A stretch of DNA of 64,000 bases, from assembly GCF_024347375.1 (NCBI RefSeq), contig NZ_AP025471.1, forward strand, positions 1,612,001-1,676,000, in the 5' to 3' direction. The position numbers and the translations under genes were made by a program. Positions within the stretch are counted from its first letter, which is position 1, and the number at the start of each line of letters is the position of its first letter. The notes below the pieces were generated by a model. That model had not been told where the DNA came from, ran no database searches, and was given only the letters and a program-made list of their open reading frames with translations. Below, one piece after another: positions 44,950 through 54,048 of the stretch. The stretch is from Vibrio coralliirubri. GTDB lineage: Bacteria; Pseudomonadota; Gammaproteobacteria; Enterobacterales; Vibrionaceae.

Positions 44950-46361
44950 GCGACATTTTATGGATACGACGAGACCTGAGGGTTCACGATAACCCAGCGC
45001 TCGTCGCAGCAATTGAAAACGGCGTATCTATCGCCGTTTTTATTTCAACCCCACAGCAATGGCAGCAACACCACCTTGCACCAATCAAAGCTGATTTCAT
45101 CTATCGTCATCTAAAACAACTCAAATCCCAGCTCGCTGAATTCGGGATGACTTTGCTTCACCTGAAAGCGACCGACTTTGACGACCAATCCAAACAGCTC
45201 ATCGACTTATGCCAGCAGCTTGATGCCAAGTGCGTCTACGCAAACTCTGAGCCTGAGGTCGATGAACAGGCTCGCGATAAAAAGCTAATTTCAAGCGGCT
45301 TAAACCTCAAGATGAGCGATTGTGACGTTATGTTGCCACTCGGTAGCGTTCTCAACAAACAAGGCGAGATGTTCAAAGTCTTTACGCCCTTTAAGAACGC
45401 TTGGCTAAAAGAAGTTCAGGTGAAAGGCATCATCTGCAGTCCAGCTCCTGTCGAGTCAGCTGAACGTTCACAAACACAGCTTCCTGACAACTTACAAGCC
45501 TTAACCCTCTCCGCTAACTATGATTTCGACTTTCCTCGTGTGGATTCGAGTCGCTGGCCATTAAGCCAAGATGTATTGGGCAATGTGATCCCCAATTTCT
45601 TAGGCAATAAAGTCAACGACTACGCACGTCTGAGAGACATTCCCTCAGTTAAAGGGACATCGGGGCTATCACCTTATCTAGCGATTGGCGCCGTGAGCCC
45701 ACGTTGGTTAGCGATTCAATTGATTCAGCAGAAACCCGATCTGTTATTTGATACGCAATTACCGGCCTTTTGTTGGCTCAATGAATTGATTTGGCGAGAT
45801 TTTTATAAGCATTTGATGTTCCACCATCCTAAACTGGTTAAAGGTGCTAACTTTCAGCAAAAATACAATGGTTTAGATTGGTATCACGATCATCCTAGCT
45901 TCAAAGCTTGGTGCGAAGGAAAAACAGGATATCCATTGGTTGATGCAGCAATGCGTCAACTGGTTGAAACGGGCTGGATGCACAACAGGCTAAGAATGGT
46001 GGTGGCAAGCTTCCTAACCAAGCACCTGCTTATTGACTGGCGTTGGGGCGAACGTTTCTTTATGTCACACCTTATCGATGGTGACTTTAGTGCCAACAAT
46101 GGTGGCTGGCAGTGGGCTTCAAGTACTGGCTGTGATGCTCAACCTTACTTCCGAATTTTCAATCCAATCACCCAGAGTGAAAAGTTTGATCCAAAAGGAA
46201 TTTTTATTCGTAAGTACATACCAGAGCTGCAAAATATCCCAGATAAGTATGTGCATTTCCCACATGAATTTATCGCTAAAAACGGAATAGACAGCGAATA
46301 CTGGCAACCCATCGTTGAGCATAAAGAAGCACGATTGAGAGCCTTAGCCTTCTTCAAATAA
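44946..46361 (+). CDS. phrB: Deoxyribodipyrimidine photolyase PhrB
   Basis: Repairs UV-induced cyclobutane pyrimidine dimers using blue light. 471 residues (E. coli 472). An N-terminal antenna domain (ILWIRRDLRVHDNPAL) is followed by the FAD-binding helical domain with SPYLAIGAVSPRW, LIWRDFYKHLMFHHP, GKTGYPLVDAAMRQL, TGWMHNRLRMVVASFLTK and the WGERFFMSHLIDGDFSANNGGWQWASSTG-type core. The start is TTG overlapping the stop of the previous gene (TTGA), consistent with coupling. Photolyase belongs to the RpoE-ChrR regulon in R. sphaeroides, which fits this position. Confidence 0.96.
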   Translation: MSDILWIRRDLRVHDNPALVAAIENGVSIAVFISTPQQWQQHHLAPIKADFIYRHLKQLKSQLAEFGMTLLHLKATDFDDQSKQLIDLCQQLDAKCVYANSEPEVDEQARDKKLISSGLNLKMSDCDVMLPLGSVLNKQGEMFKVFTPFKNAWLKEVQVKGIICSPAPVESAERSQTQLPDNLQALTLSANYDFDFPRVDSSRWPLSQDVLGNVIPNFLGNKVNDYARLRDIPSVKGTSGLSPYLAIGAVSPRWLAIQLIQQKPDLLFDTQLPAFCWLNELIWRDFYKHLMFHHPKLVKGANFQQKYNGLDWYHDHPSFKAWCEGKTGYPLVDAAMRQLVETGWMHNRLRMVVASFLTKHLLIDWRWGERFFMSHLIDGDFSANNGGWQWASSTGCDAQPYFRIFNPITQSEKFDPKGIFIRKYIPELQNIPDKYVHFPHEFIAKNGIDSEYWQPIVEHKEARLRALAFFK

Positions 46362-46375
46362 TTAGAGTGAATATT

Positions 46376-46807
46376 ATGGATAACTCTCTATGGCTTGATA
46401 ACTTTCTCAACATGTATCGAGAACTCGGAACCGACAATTTCGACGTGCTTAAGACGGTTTATCACCCTGATATTGAATTCCAAGATCCGCTGCATCATGT
46501 CAGCGGTATTTCGGCGCTTACGCACTACTTCGAGAACCTCTACACACAGGTAACGAGCTGTTACTTTCATATCGAACACACTTTCGAAGCGAACGACGAG
46601 GCTTCGGTTTACTGGACGATGCAGTTTGCTCACAAGCAATTAAATGGGCAAAAGCCAATCGAAGTACAAGGACACAGCCACCTCAAGATGCTCGACGGTC
46701 AAGTGGTCTACCACAGAGACTATCTCGACGTCGGCTCTATGTTGTACGAACACATTCCAGTACTGGGCTGCGCGATCAAATCCATCAAAAAGAGGGCGAG
46801 CCGATAA
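46376..46807 (+). CDS. NTF2-like/SnoaL-like protein
   Basis: A 143-residue single-domain protein of the NTF2-like superfamily: LDNFLNMYRELGTDNFDVLKTVYHPDIEFQDPLHHVSG, FENLYTQVTSCYFHIEHTFEANDEASVYWTM, then HSHLKMLDGQVVYHRDYLDVG. Such cone-shaped folds bind small hydrophobic molecules or act as isomerases. The ATG at 46376 has GAGTGA upstream and is preferred to a GTG nine bases earlier. Its last base is shared with the start of the following SDR gene. Role inferred only from the cluster. Confidence 0.82.
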   Translation: MDNSLWLDNFLNMYRELGTDNFDVLKTVYHPDIEFQDPLHHVSGISALTHYFENLYTQVTSCYFHIEHTFEANDEASVYWTMQFAHKQLNGQKPIEVQGHSHLKMLDGQVVYHRDYLDVGSMLYEHIPVLGCAIKSIKKRASR

Positions 46808-47538
46808 TGCGTATTATGATTACAGGCGCGACCTCAGGTATAGGCCAATCCCTAACTAAAGATTACGCTCAGCAAGGGCATCAGGTGATTGCTTGTGGCC
46901 GCAACCCAGACAAGCTGCAAGCCTTAGTTGACTCTCACGATACAGACGTCGCGCATTCATCCATTACGCCGCTCTGTTTCGACCTGACTGATTACCACAA
47001 CTTCCCAGAACTCGACCAAGACAAGTCGCTCGATCTGCTGATTTTAAATGCTGGTGATTGTGAGTACATCGACGACCCAGTGAATTTTGATGCCGAGCTT
47101 TTCGAGCGCGTCATCAACATAAACCTAATTTCAATTGGCTACGCCCTTAAAGCCTGGTTAAAAAACATCAAGCCCGGCGGCCGTTTGGTTTTAGTCAGCT
47201 CCAGCGCTAGCTTTTTACCTTTGCCAAGAGCCGAGGCTTATGGCGCTTCAAAGGCCGCCCTCACCTACTTAGGCAGAACACTTTCGGTTGATCTGGCAAC
47301 GCACAACATTCATGTCTCAATTGTGCACCCAGGCTTTGTTGAAACGCCATTAACCGAGCGAAATACGTTCTCTATGCCTATGATTATTAGTAGTGAGGCC
47401 GCAACTCAGCGAATCGTTAATGGTATCGCTCAAGGAAAGAGTGAAATCGATTTCCCAAGACGATTCATCATGTTGATGAAGCTACTAAGAATGCTTCCAA
47501 CTCCAGTTTGGCAAAAACTCGCTTCAAGGATGGTATAA
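46807..47538 (+). CDS. Short-chain dehydrogenase/reductase
   Basis: 243 residues, Rossmann fold with the NADP(H) site RIMITGATSGIGQSLTKDYAQQG, LILNAGD, a serine in LVLVSSSASFLP, and the catalytic YGASK (residues about 150). The substrate is unknown. The ATG overlaps the previous stop (TAATG) and the following gene begins two bases after its stop, so it is embedded in the operon. Confidence 0.88.
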   Translation: MRIMITGATSGIGQSLTKDYAQQGHQVIACGRNPDKLQALVDSHDTDVAHSSITPLCFDLTDYHNFPELDQDKSLDLLILNAGDCEYIDDPVNFDAELFERVININLISIGYALKAWLKNIKPGGRLVLVSSSASFLPLPRAEAYGASKAALTYLGRTLSVDLATHNIHVSIVHPGFVETPLTERNTFSMPMIISSEAATQRIVNGIAQGKSEIDFPRRFIMLMKLLRMLPTPVWQKLASRMV

Positions 47539-47540
47539 CA

Positions 47541-48812
47541 ATGAAGAAAATCGCCATTATTGGTTCAGGTATATCTGGACTCACTTGCGCGCATATATTA
47601 GATAAGCACCACGACGTAACGGTATTCGAAAAAAATGATTACGTTGGGGGGCACACCGCAACCGTTGATATTGAACATCAAGGCTCGGCGTTTTCGATAG
47701 ATACAGGTTTCATCGTATTCAACGATCGAACCTACCCAAATTTCAATCAGCTTCTAGAACAACTCGGTGTCGAAAGACAACCTACCGAGATGAGCTTCAG
47801 CGTCCACAACACCACCACTAAGTTTGAGTACAACGGCCACAGCATTAATTCGTTATTCGCTCAGAGGAGTAACATCTTCAAACCTCAGTTCTGGTCTTTA
47901 GTGTCTGACATTCTCAAGTTCAACAAACTGTGTAAGGCTCAGTTTGAAAGCAATAAATTCACACCAGACGTTACCCTTGGCAGCTTCCTACGAGATAATC
48001 AATTTTCCGATTTTTTCAGCCAGCACTATATCCTACCGATGGGCGCGGCGATTTGGTCGACAAGCTTGGAAGAGATGGAAGAGTTTGAGCTGAAGTTCTT
48101 CATCCAGTTTTTCTACAACCATGGATTGCTCGATATCGCGAACCGTCCTCAGTGGTATGTGATTCCAAAAGGATCGCGTTCTTATGTTGAAATCATCCTT
48201 TCACGCCTAAGTAAGCCTGTTGCACTCAATACATCGATTAAACAAGTGACTCGCCAAGAAACGGGCATCACGATTGAATTTGAAGATGGCAGCACACAAG
48301 ACTTCGACGAAGTAATCTTTGCTTGCCACTCAGACCAAGCCTTACGTCTGCTTGGCGATGCGACAGAACAAGAGCAACAGGTACTGGGCGAGATCCCATA
48401 CAGCCGTAATGAAGTCGTTCTGCACACCGATACTCGCTTGTTACCAGACAGAAAGCTGGCTTGGGCAAGCTGGAACTATATGTTGGATGGCGACAGTAAA
48501 CGACCTGCCTGTGTCACTTACAACATGAACATTCTGCAAGGCATCGAAAGCCAAGACACCTTCTGTGTCACCTTGAATCAAAGCGAAGCCATCGACCCAG
48601 AAAAAATCATTCGCAGCTTTGTTTATCATCACCCGGTACTTAATTCGAACACGGTCGAAGCTCAGCACAAGCGTGAGCAAATCTGTGGCAAAAACCAGAC
48701 GCACTTTGCTGGTGCTTATTGGTACAACGGCTTCCACGAAGACGGTGTCCACAGTGCACTCGATGTGACCAAACGCTTCGGTTTAGATTTGAGCACGAGT
48801 TCAGCACTATGA
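47541..48812 (+). CDS. FAD-dependent amine-oxidase-like protein
   Basis: 423 residues. An N-terminal dinucleotide-binding motif KIAIIGSGISGLTCAHIL is followed by YVGGHTATVDIE, FIVFNDRTYPNFNQLLEQLGV and the C-terminal FAD contact GAYWYNGFHEDGVHSALDV. It belongs to the FAD/NAD(P)-binding amine-oxidase/desaturase-like superfamily regularly found with DUF1365 and Cfa. In the R. sphaeroides singlet-oxygen regulon related oxidoreductases act in making modified fatty acids. That role is an inference here. The start at 47541 has AAGGA upstream. Its stop overlaps the DUF1365 start (ATGA). Confidence 0.85.
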   Translation: MKKIAIIGSGISGLTCAHILDKHHDVTVFEKNDYVGGHTATVDIEHQGSAFSIDTGFIVFNDRTYPNFNQLLEQLGVERQPTEMSFSVHNTTTKFEYNGHSINSLFAQRSNIFKPQFWSLVSDILKFNKLCKAQFESNKFTPDVTLGSFLRDNQFSDFFSQHYILPMGAAIWSTSLEEMEEFELKFFIQFFYNHGLLDIANRPQWYVIPKGSRSYVEIILSRLSKPVALNTSIKQVTRQETGITIEFEDGSTQDFDEVIFACHSDQALRLLGDATEQEQQVLGEIPYSRNEVVLHTDTRLLPDRKLAWASWNYMLDGDSKRPACVTYNMNILQGIESQDTFCVTLNQSEAIDPEKIIRSFVYHHPVLNSNTVEAQHKREQICGKNQTHFAGAYWYNGFHEDGVHSALDVTKRFGLDLSTSSAL

Positions 48813-49615
48813 ACAGTCAAACCCTGACACCCGAGATGGGGATCGCATCCGAAAAGAGTGAAGAGCTCAGCGGTATCTATTGGGGTAACGTCAGACATCG
48901 CCGCTTTGGCGACATCACCCATGAGTTTAGCTATCAGCTGTATATGATGGGGTTAGATCTTGATGAGCTGCCCCAAACCACAGCGCGCAGTGCGCTGTTC
49001 GGAACTCGATGGTACAACCCAATTCGCTTTGTCGAATCGGATTATCTCGCTGAAAAAAAAGAAAATGTCACCACGGATGAACCAAAATCACTTAAGCAAC
49101 GTATAGCTTCCAAAGTGCAACAACTTGGTGGGTTTTGGTCTGATTCAAACCGTGTGACGATGCTGGCTCAGTGCCGCTGTTTAGGCATCTATTTCAGCCC
49201 AATCAACTGTTTCTTCTGTTACGACGAAACTGGGGATTGCAAGTACATGTTGGCTGAGGTGAGCAACACGCCTTGGCGAGAAAGACACTACTATCTCATC
49301 GACATGCACCAAGAATTGAAGGTAAAAAAAGAGTTTCACGTTTCACCGTTCATGGATTTGAACATGACTTATTTTTGGAAAATTAAGCCACCAGCGAAAC
49401 GCACGTTAGTTCACATCGAAAGCCGCCGAGACGATAAGCTTTTCGATGCGACACTGGCTCTGACGAAACAGTCAGTAACCAAGACAAACATTAGACGAAC
49501 GGTATTCAAGATTCCGGCGATGACGATAAAAGTCGTGATGGGAATTTATTATCAGGCTCTCAAATTATTCCTGAAAAAAGTACCGTTTGTGGCGCATCCA
49601 GACTCAACATCTTAA
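48809..49615 (+). CDS. DUF1365 family protein
   Basis: 268 residues of the DUF1365 family: SGIYWGNVRHRRFGDITHEFSYQLYMMGLDLDEL at the N-terminus, then RVTMLAQCRCLGIYFSPINCFFCYDETGDCKYMLAEV and KEFHVSPFMDLNMTYFWKI. A Cys-rich central strand pair is conserved. The family is almost always encoded between an amine-oxidase-like gene and cfa. Function unknown. Its ATG overlaps the previous stop, and an in-frame upstream start is ignored. Confidence 0.9.
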   Translation: MNSQTLTPEMGIASEKSEELSGIYWGNVRHRRFGDITHEFSYQLYMMGLDLDELPQTTARSALFGTRWYNPIRFVESDYLAEKKENVTTDEPKSLKQRIASKVQQLGGFWSDSNRVTMLAQCRCLGIYFSPINCFFCYDETGDCKYMLAEVSNTPWRERHYYLIDMHQELKVKKEFHVSPFMDLNMTYFWKIKPPAKRTLVHIESRRDDKLFDATLALTKQSVTKTNIRRTVFKIPAMTIKVVMGIYYQALKLFLKKVPFVAHPDSTS

Positions 49616-49720
49616 GCGCTTAAAACAGAAATCGATTCTAGCTTGGGTTCGCTCCAACCAAGGAGCAGAACTCAACTTAGTTGGCACAAAATATTAGAAT
49701 GAGTTATCAGCGAGGTTTAC

Positions 49721-51001
49721 ATGGAACAGCTTGCCAAACAAAACAACAATATTGAACAACAAGCTAAAGCCGTTGCTGTTTCAAGCAACTGTAAATATCG
49801 AGCTTTAATCTTCAAGGTTTTAGAAAGCCTACAATTCGCGACGCTTGAGATCATTGAGCGCGACCAGCATTCGGTGTTCGGTGATCGAGAAGCAGACTTG
49901 AAAGGTCGAATCGTGATTCATGATGCGACCTTTTTTAGAGATGTCGTCATCAACGGTAGTATTGGCGCATCTGAAGCGTACATCGATGGTAAATGGACCA
50001 GTCCAAATCTCACGCGTGTGATTCAAATCATGGCTCGCAACCAAGCCCAATTGGATGAGCTTGATGACAAGACACAGTGGATTTCTCGCATCAAAAACCT
50101 ATTGCTGCGTCGTAAAAATGCCAACACGGAGCAAGGCTCTAAACGAAATATTCTCGCGCACTACGATATTGGCAACGAGCTGTATGAGCGCTTCTTAGAT
50201 AGCTCGATGCAGTACTCTTCCGCTATCTACAGCGAAGACGCAGAAACCTTGTCGAAGGCTCAACAAAACAAAATGAAAACCATCTGTGAGCGATTAGAAC
50301 TGTCGGAGAAAGATAGCGTGGTCGAGATAGGCACAGGTTGGGGCGGCTTAGCCATCTTCATGGCACAACACTACGGTTGCCATGTCACTACTACCACGAT
50401 TTCAGATGCCCAACATGCGCTTGCTGAACAGAGAGTCAAAGCGCTTGGTTTAACCGATAAAATCACCCTGCTTAAAGAGGATTATCGCAATCTCACTGGT
50501 GAGTACGACAAGTTGGTTTCGATCGAGATGATAGAAGCGGTCGGCCATGAATATCTACAAACTTTCTTTGAGAAGTGCTCTTCGTTACTTAAGCCCTCAG
50601 GCAAGATGCTGATTCAAGCGATTACTATCGCTGACAGCCGTTACGACAAATACCGCAAAGGTGTCGACTTTATTCAGAAGTACATCTTCCCCGGCGGTTG
50701 TTTACCTTCAGTTTCAGTAATGACCCAACACCTTGCGACCAGCACCGACCTTGTGGTTCAAGAAATTGATGACATTGGCCTACACTACGCTCGAACACTG
50801 AATGATTGGAACATCGCCTTTGAAAATAGTTGGGAAGAGTTAGAGTCCCTCGGCTATTCAGAAGAGTTTAAGCGCTTGTGGATCTTCTACTTCTGCTACT
50901 GTGAAGGCGCATTCAAAGAGCGCGTGATCAGCACTCATCATGTAGTCGCAAGAAAACCTCGTTACTTTGGAGCAAAAGATGAAGCGGTTTTGGATTATTA
51001 A
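49721..51001 (+). CDS. cfa: Cyclopropane-fatty-acyl-phospholipid synthase family protein
   Basis: An S-adenosylmethionine-dependent enzyme of 426 residues acting on unsaturated fatty-acyl chains of membrane phospholipids. The N-terminal lipid-binding region (about 40-130) is followed by the methyltransferase core: AHYDIGNELYERFLDSSMQYSSAIY, VVEIGTGWGGLAIFMAQHYG, SIEMIEAVGHEYLQTFFEKC, QKYIFPGGCLPSV and WIFYFCYCEGAFKERVIS. Cfa relatives form part of the R. sphaeroides RpoE-ChrR regulon. Whether it makes cyclopropane rings or methylated products for furan fatty acids cannot be told from sequence. It is longer than E. coli Cfa (382). Confidence 0.92.
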   Translation: MEQLAKQNNNIEQQAKAVAVSSNCKYRALIFKVLESLQFATLEIIERDQHSVFGDREADLKGRIVIHDATFFRDVVINGSIGASEAYIDGKWTSPNLTRVIQIMARNQAQLDELDDKTQWISRIKNLLLRRKNANTEQGSKRNILAHYDIGNELYERFLDSSMQYSSAIYSEDAETLSKAQQNKMKTICERLELSEKDSVVEIGTGWGGLAIFMAQHYGCHVTTTTISDAQHALAEQRVKALGLTDKITLLKEDYRNLTGEYDKLVSIEMIEAVGHEYLQTFFEKCSSLLKPSGKMLIQAITIADSRYDKYRKGVDFIQKYIFPGGCLPSVSVMTQHLATSTDLVVQEIDDIGLHYARTLNDWNIAFENSWEELESLGYSEEFKRLWIFYFCYCEGAFKERVISTHHVVARKPRYFGAKDEAVLDY

Positions 51002-51500
51002 TCTCGTACTGTTTCAAGCGACCTGGGTTTGCAGTGCCTTTTTTACCGCGCAAGCCCCGTTCGTCACACCACTGATTGTAGTGGTTCACTTCCTTCTATC
51101 ACCGACTCGCAGTAGCGATCTGAAGATACTCATTTTATTACCATTGGGGCTATTGCTTGATAGCCTCTTACTTCACTTCGGCGTGTTTTCCGTCGACTCT
51201 GAAATTGCTAATCAATCTTGGTTCCCAGTGTGGCTTGTCTGCCTGTGGATCATGTTCTTAATCAGTTTTAACCACAGCCTAAATTGGCTATTAAAATGCT
51301 CGAAAGTGATCTTGTTTGTCATAGGGTTCGTAGCAGGTACTAGTAGTTATTGGGGAGGCATCAAAGCTGGTGCTCTTCTTACTACTTGGCCAGATGCATC
51401 GGTAGTTGCTGCCCTTGCAATAAGTTGGGGGATTTTGTTGCCCTTACTGGTGGCCGCCTACTCCAACTTAATACAACCTAAAATGGCAATAACGAGGTGA
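50979..51500 (+). CDS. DUF2878 integral membrane protein
   Basis: 173 residues with about six hydrophobic helices and little else, typical of DUF2878 (YqcC-like position in such clusters): WIINLVLFQATWVCSAFFTAQ, LLPLGLLLDSLLLHFGVF, and GTSSYWGGIKAGALLTTWPD. It overlaps the end of cfa by 23 bases, with GGAG correctly placed inside cfa. It is always seen with cfa and DUF1365-type genes, so it is probably part of the same membrane-lipid process. Confidence 0.85.
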   Translation: MKRFWIINLVLFQATWVCSAFFTAQAPFVTPLIVVVHFLLSPTRSSDLKILILLPLGLLLDSLLLHFGVFSVDSEIANQSWFPVWLVCLWIMFLISFNHSLNWLLKCSKVILFVIGFVAGTSSYWGGIKAGALLTTWPDASVVAALAISWGILLPLLVAAYSNLIQPKMAITR

Positions 51501-51503
51501 CTT

Positions 51504-52079
51504 ATGGCTTATTCACGCAACCCGACACAAACGTTCAAACCTGAGCGAGGTATTGTTCGCCCTCATCAGCAAGCAAAAAACACACTTCTAAGCTTTATTA
51601 CTCTCTCGTTAATCTTTGCTTCGCTGTTATTTGCTGGAAGCGTTAAAGCCTCTGCTGTCGACGATCTAAACAAACGTGGTCAGGGTGAAATGAGCTACCT
51701 ATTTTGGACTCTCTACTCGGCAGAATTCTACGCGACTCCAACCAACTCTGAACGAGCCTTAAAGCTTGAGTATTACCGCTCAATCGACAGCAAAGACCTC
51801 GTAGACGCGACCGAAGATCAGTGGAACAAGCTTGGCTACTCTAACAGCAACATTCAACGTTGGTTGAAACCCTTGTACGCGATGTGGCCGAACGTGGAAG
51901 AAGGAAGCACACTCACGATTCGTGTCGCTGAAGATAACGTAAGTCGTTTTTATTTCGATGAACAACCGATCGGCACTATCCAAGACAAGCAATTTGGTGA
52001 AGCGTTTCTAGCGATTTGGTTATCTGAAAACACCTCTGAACCCGGTCTTCGTAAACAACTTTTAGGTTTGAACAAATGA
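51504..52079 (+). CDS. Exported chalcone-isomerase-like protein
   Basis: 191 residues. A basic N-terminus and one hydrophobic segment (about 28-49, LLSFITLSLIFASLLFAGSVKA) give a signal peptide or anchor. The rest resembles the chalcone isomerase-like fold: GEMSYLFWTLYSAEFYATP, ALKLEYYRSIDSKDLVDATEDQW, then FYFDEQPIGTIQDKQFGEAFLAIWLSENTSEP. This fold binds fatty acids in other organisms. It starts three bases after DUF2878 and its stop overlaps the next start. Confidence 0.82.
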   Translation: MAYSRNPTQTFKPERGIVRPHQQAKNTLLSFITLSLIFASLLFAGSVKASAVDDLNKRGQGEMSYLFWTLYSAEFYATPTNSERALKLEYYRSIDSKDLVDATEDQWNKLGYSNSNIQRWLKPLYAMWPNVEEGSTLTIRVAEDNVSRFYFDEQPIGTIQDKQFGEAFLAIWLSENTSEPGLRKQLLGLNK

Positions 52080-52618
52080 ATCCAAAAACAACAATAATAA
52101 AATTCGCTCTGGTATTTTTTTCACTCACTTGGCTAGTGGGCTGTGGCTCTGCAAGTTTAGAAGACCATGTCGACACTACGCCAGAGCTCAAGCTTGAAAC
52201 CTTTTTTAATGGCGAGCTAATGGCCTACGGCATGGTGCTCGACCGCTCTGGCAACCTACTGCGCCGCTTTGATGCCAAGCTTATCGCAAATTGGGACGGT
52301 GACAATGGAGAAATAAAAGAGTGGTTCTCTTTTGCTGATGGCGAGCGCTCAACTCGCGTTTGGAATCTGATCAAAACGGGCGAAAACACCTATTCTGGGA
52401 CCGCCAACGATGTCGTTGGAACCGCTTATGGTGAGACCCAAGGTTCTGCGCTGTATTGGAAATATGATCTAGAAATTGAAGTAGACGGCAGCACCTATGA
52501 AGTCGTGCTCGACGATTGGATGTTCTTGATGGACGACAAGCGATTGTTCAACAAGACTGAGATGTCCAAGTTTGGCTTTAAAGTCGGAGAAGTCATCTTA
52601 TACATCGAGAAGATTTGA
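52076..52618 (+). CDS. DUF3833 lipoprotein
   Basis: 180 residues. A signal peptide with lipobox LVGC (Cys22) is followed by the DUF3833 domain: LETFFNGELMAYGMVLDRSGNLLRRFDAKLIANWDG, then EWFSFADGERSTRVWNLIKTGENTYSGTANDVVG and LDDWMFLMDDKRLFNKTEMSKFGFKVGEV. This beta-barrel, lipocalin-like lipoprotein is the last gene of the block and should face the periplasm. Function unknown. A terminator follows. Confidence 0.9.
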   Translation: MNPKTTIIKFALVFFSLTWLVGCGSASLEDHVDTTPELKLETFFNGELMAYGMVLDRSGNLLRRFDAKLIANWDGDNGEIKEWFSFADGERSTRVWNLIKTGENTYSGTANDVVGTAYGETQGSALYWKYDLEIEVDGSTYEVVLDDWMFLMDDKRLFNKTEMSKFGFKVGEVILYIEKI

Positions 52619-52681
52619 TTTAGCTGCGGTTTCTGATTCTTAGTTTTAAATCGATGACTACATCTACAGTACGTAGCGAAA

Positions 52682-52716
52682 CAGCCCACAACGAAAATTG
52701 TGGGTTGTTTTGTTTG
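52682..52716 (+). terminator. Terminator at the end of the sigma/ChrR block
   Basis: CAGCCCACAA/TTGTGGGTTG (one G-T pair), six-base loop, then a T-rich tail. It lies 64 bases after DUF3833. Confidence 0.85.
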
Positions 52717-52864
52717 ATCCCTCGAATAGCATACCTGCATGCTCAAGCCACTGTGCTAAGATGCGCCACCAGCATACAAATGGACTAAACTGACACTAAG
52801 CAGTCCCCATTTGTTTCGCTAAGCGTAGATTCCCTACCATGAATAATTGAAAAGGCTTTAAAGC

Positions 52865-53131
52865 ATGAGCAAGTTGACCTCAGCGGAGCGTAAAGCTCGC
52901 GACAATGAACGTTTCTCACAACGCGTAAACGACCGCAGAGAAAAAGGTGAAGACGTAGTTGCTTACGCACTGACCAACAAAAAAGCTGTAAAATTCCTGA
53001 CTAAGTCAGAGAAAAAACGTTTCAACGAAACGAGAGCCACTCTGCAAGAAGAGAAGCGAGTGAAAGAACAAGAAGAGCTTAACCGAATCGAAGACGCGTT
53101 CACGATCAAACAGTTCGACGACGAAAAATAA
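52865..53131 (+). CDS. Small highly charged protein, unknown
   Basis: 88 residues, about 45% charged. Almost entirely helical with coiled-coil character (KLTSAERKARDNERFSQRVNDRREKGEDV, KSEKKRFNETRATLQEEKRVKEQEELNRIEDAF). No signal peptide or membrane helix. It resembles no family I know. The start codon is preceded by AAGGCTTTAAAGC (weak). A hairpin terminator follows 17 bases after the stop. Confidence 0.65.
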   Translation: MSKLTSAERKARDNERFSQRVNDRREKGEDVVAYALTNKKAVKFLTKSEKKRFNETRATLQEEKRVKEQEELNRIEDAFTIKQFDDEK

Positions 53132-53147
53132 TCACTTATGATTACTC

Positions 53148-53180
53148 AAAAGCGCTGGCTCTTATGCCGGCGCTTTTACT
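53148..53180 (+). terminator. Terminator after the charged small protein
   Basis: AAAAGCGC/GCGCTTTT extended inward by TGG/CCG, loop of eight bases, T run at the end. Confidence 0.82.
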
Positions 53181-53373
53181 TGTTAGTTCTATTGCTTTTT
53201 AGCGGTGTTACTTCTGACCAACCCCGTCGATTCTTAACGACTTTCCACACACTCTTATTCCCCCCACAGCTCAACCTATCAACCAGGCTATCGATCAACT
53301 TTAGCCATAGATCTCAGAAAATCTTAGCCCAGCCCCTTACTATCTCGAATCAACTCTACAAATTTAAGACAGT

Positions 53374-54048
53374 ATGATTTTAATTACCGGATCAAGCAGC
53401 GGTTTAGGCGCAGCTCTCGCGAAACAATATGCTAACGCCGCAACAGACGCCCAGCGCGTAGCCATCACAGGTCGCAATGCACAACGTTTAGCAGAAGTGG
53501 CGCAAGGCCTACCTGCGAATACCATTAGCCAAGCGTGTGATCTCTGTGACCCGCACTCAGTGAGCGAGTTATTGGATGCGTTACCTGAAATGCCGAAGCT
53601 GGTGATCCACAGTGCTGGCAGTGGCTACTTCGGTAAGATAGAACAGCAAGATCCAACCATCATCAGCGACATGCTGAAGAACAATATCGAGTCTTCGATC
53701 TTTTTGATTCGCGAGCTTGTGCAGCGCTACAAAGATCAATCAGTCACCATTGCTGTGGTGATGTCGACGGCGGCACAAGGTGCTAAAGCGGAAGAGTCCA
53801 CCTACTGCGCGGCAAAATGGGCCGTGAAAGGCTTTATCGAATCGGTAAGGTTGGAGCTAAAAGGTCACCCGATGAAAATCGTCGCGGTTTATCCTGGAGG
53901 AATGGCGACCGAGTTTTGGAATACAAGCGGTAAAGACATGGATACCTCAAGCTTTATGACCGCACAAGAAGCCTCTCAGATGCTGCAACAGGCATTGACC
54001 AGCACAGAGCATGGATTCGTATCAGATATTACGATAAACCGCGGCTAG
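53374..54048 (+). CDS. Short-chain dehydrogenase/reductase
   Basis: 224 residues. The cofactor motif ILITGSSSGLGAALAKQYA, LVIHSAGSGYFG, a serine in VVMSTAAQG and the catalytic YCAAK are all present, followed by VAVYPGGMATEFW. A classical SDR with unknown substrate. It starts without a strong ribosome binding site, 242 bases after the preceding gene. Confidence 0.88.
   Translation: MILITGSSSGLGAALAKQYANAATDAQRVAITGRNAQRLAEVAQGLPANTISQACDLCDPHSVSELLDALPEMPKLVIHSAGSGYFGKIEQQDPTIISDMLKNNIESSIFLIRELVQRYKDQSVTIAVVMSTAAQGAKAEESTYCAAKWAVKGFIESVRLELKGHPMKIVAVYPGGMATEFWNTSGKDMDTSSFMTAQEASQMLQQALTSTEHGFVSDITINRG

Noticed and set aside
52715..52740. A second TGATCC after the DUF3833 gene, possible RpoE promoter
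   Set aside because: No TA follows after 18 bases, and it sits directly beyond a terminator with no regulon-type gene next.
53138..53377. 79-codon frame after the charged small protein
   Set aside because: It begins inside the terminator hairpin of the preceding gene and has no ribosome binding site.
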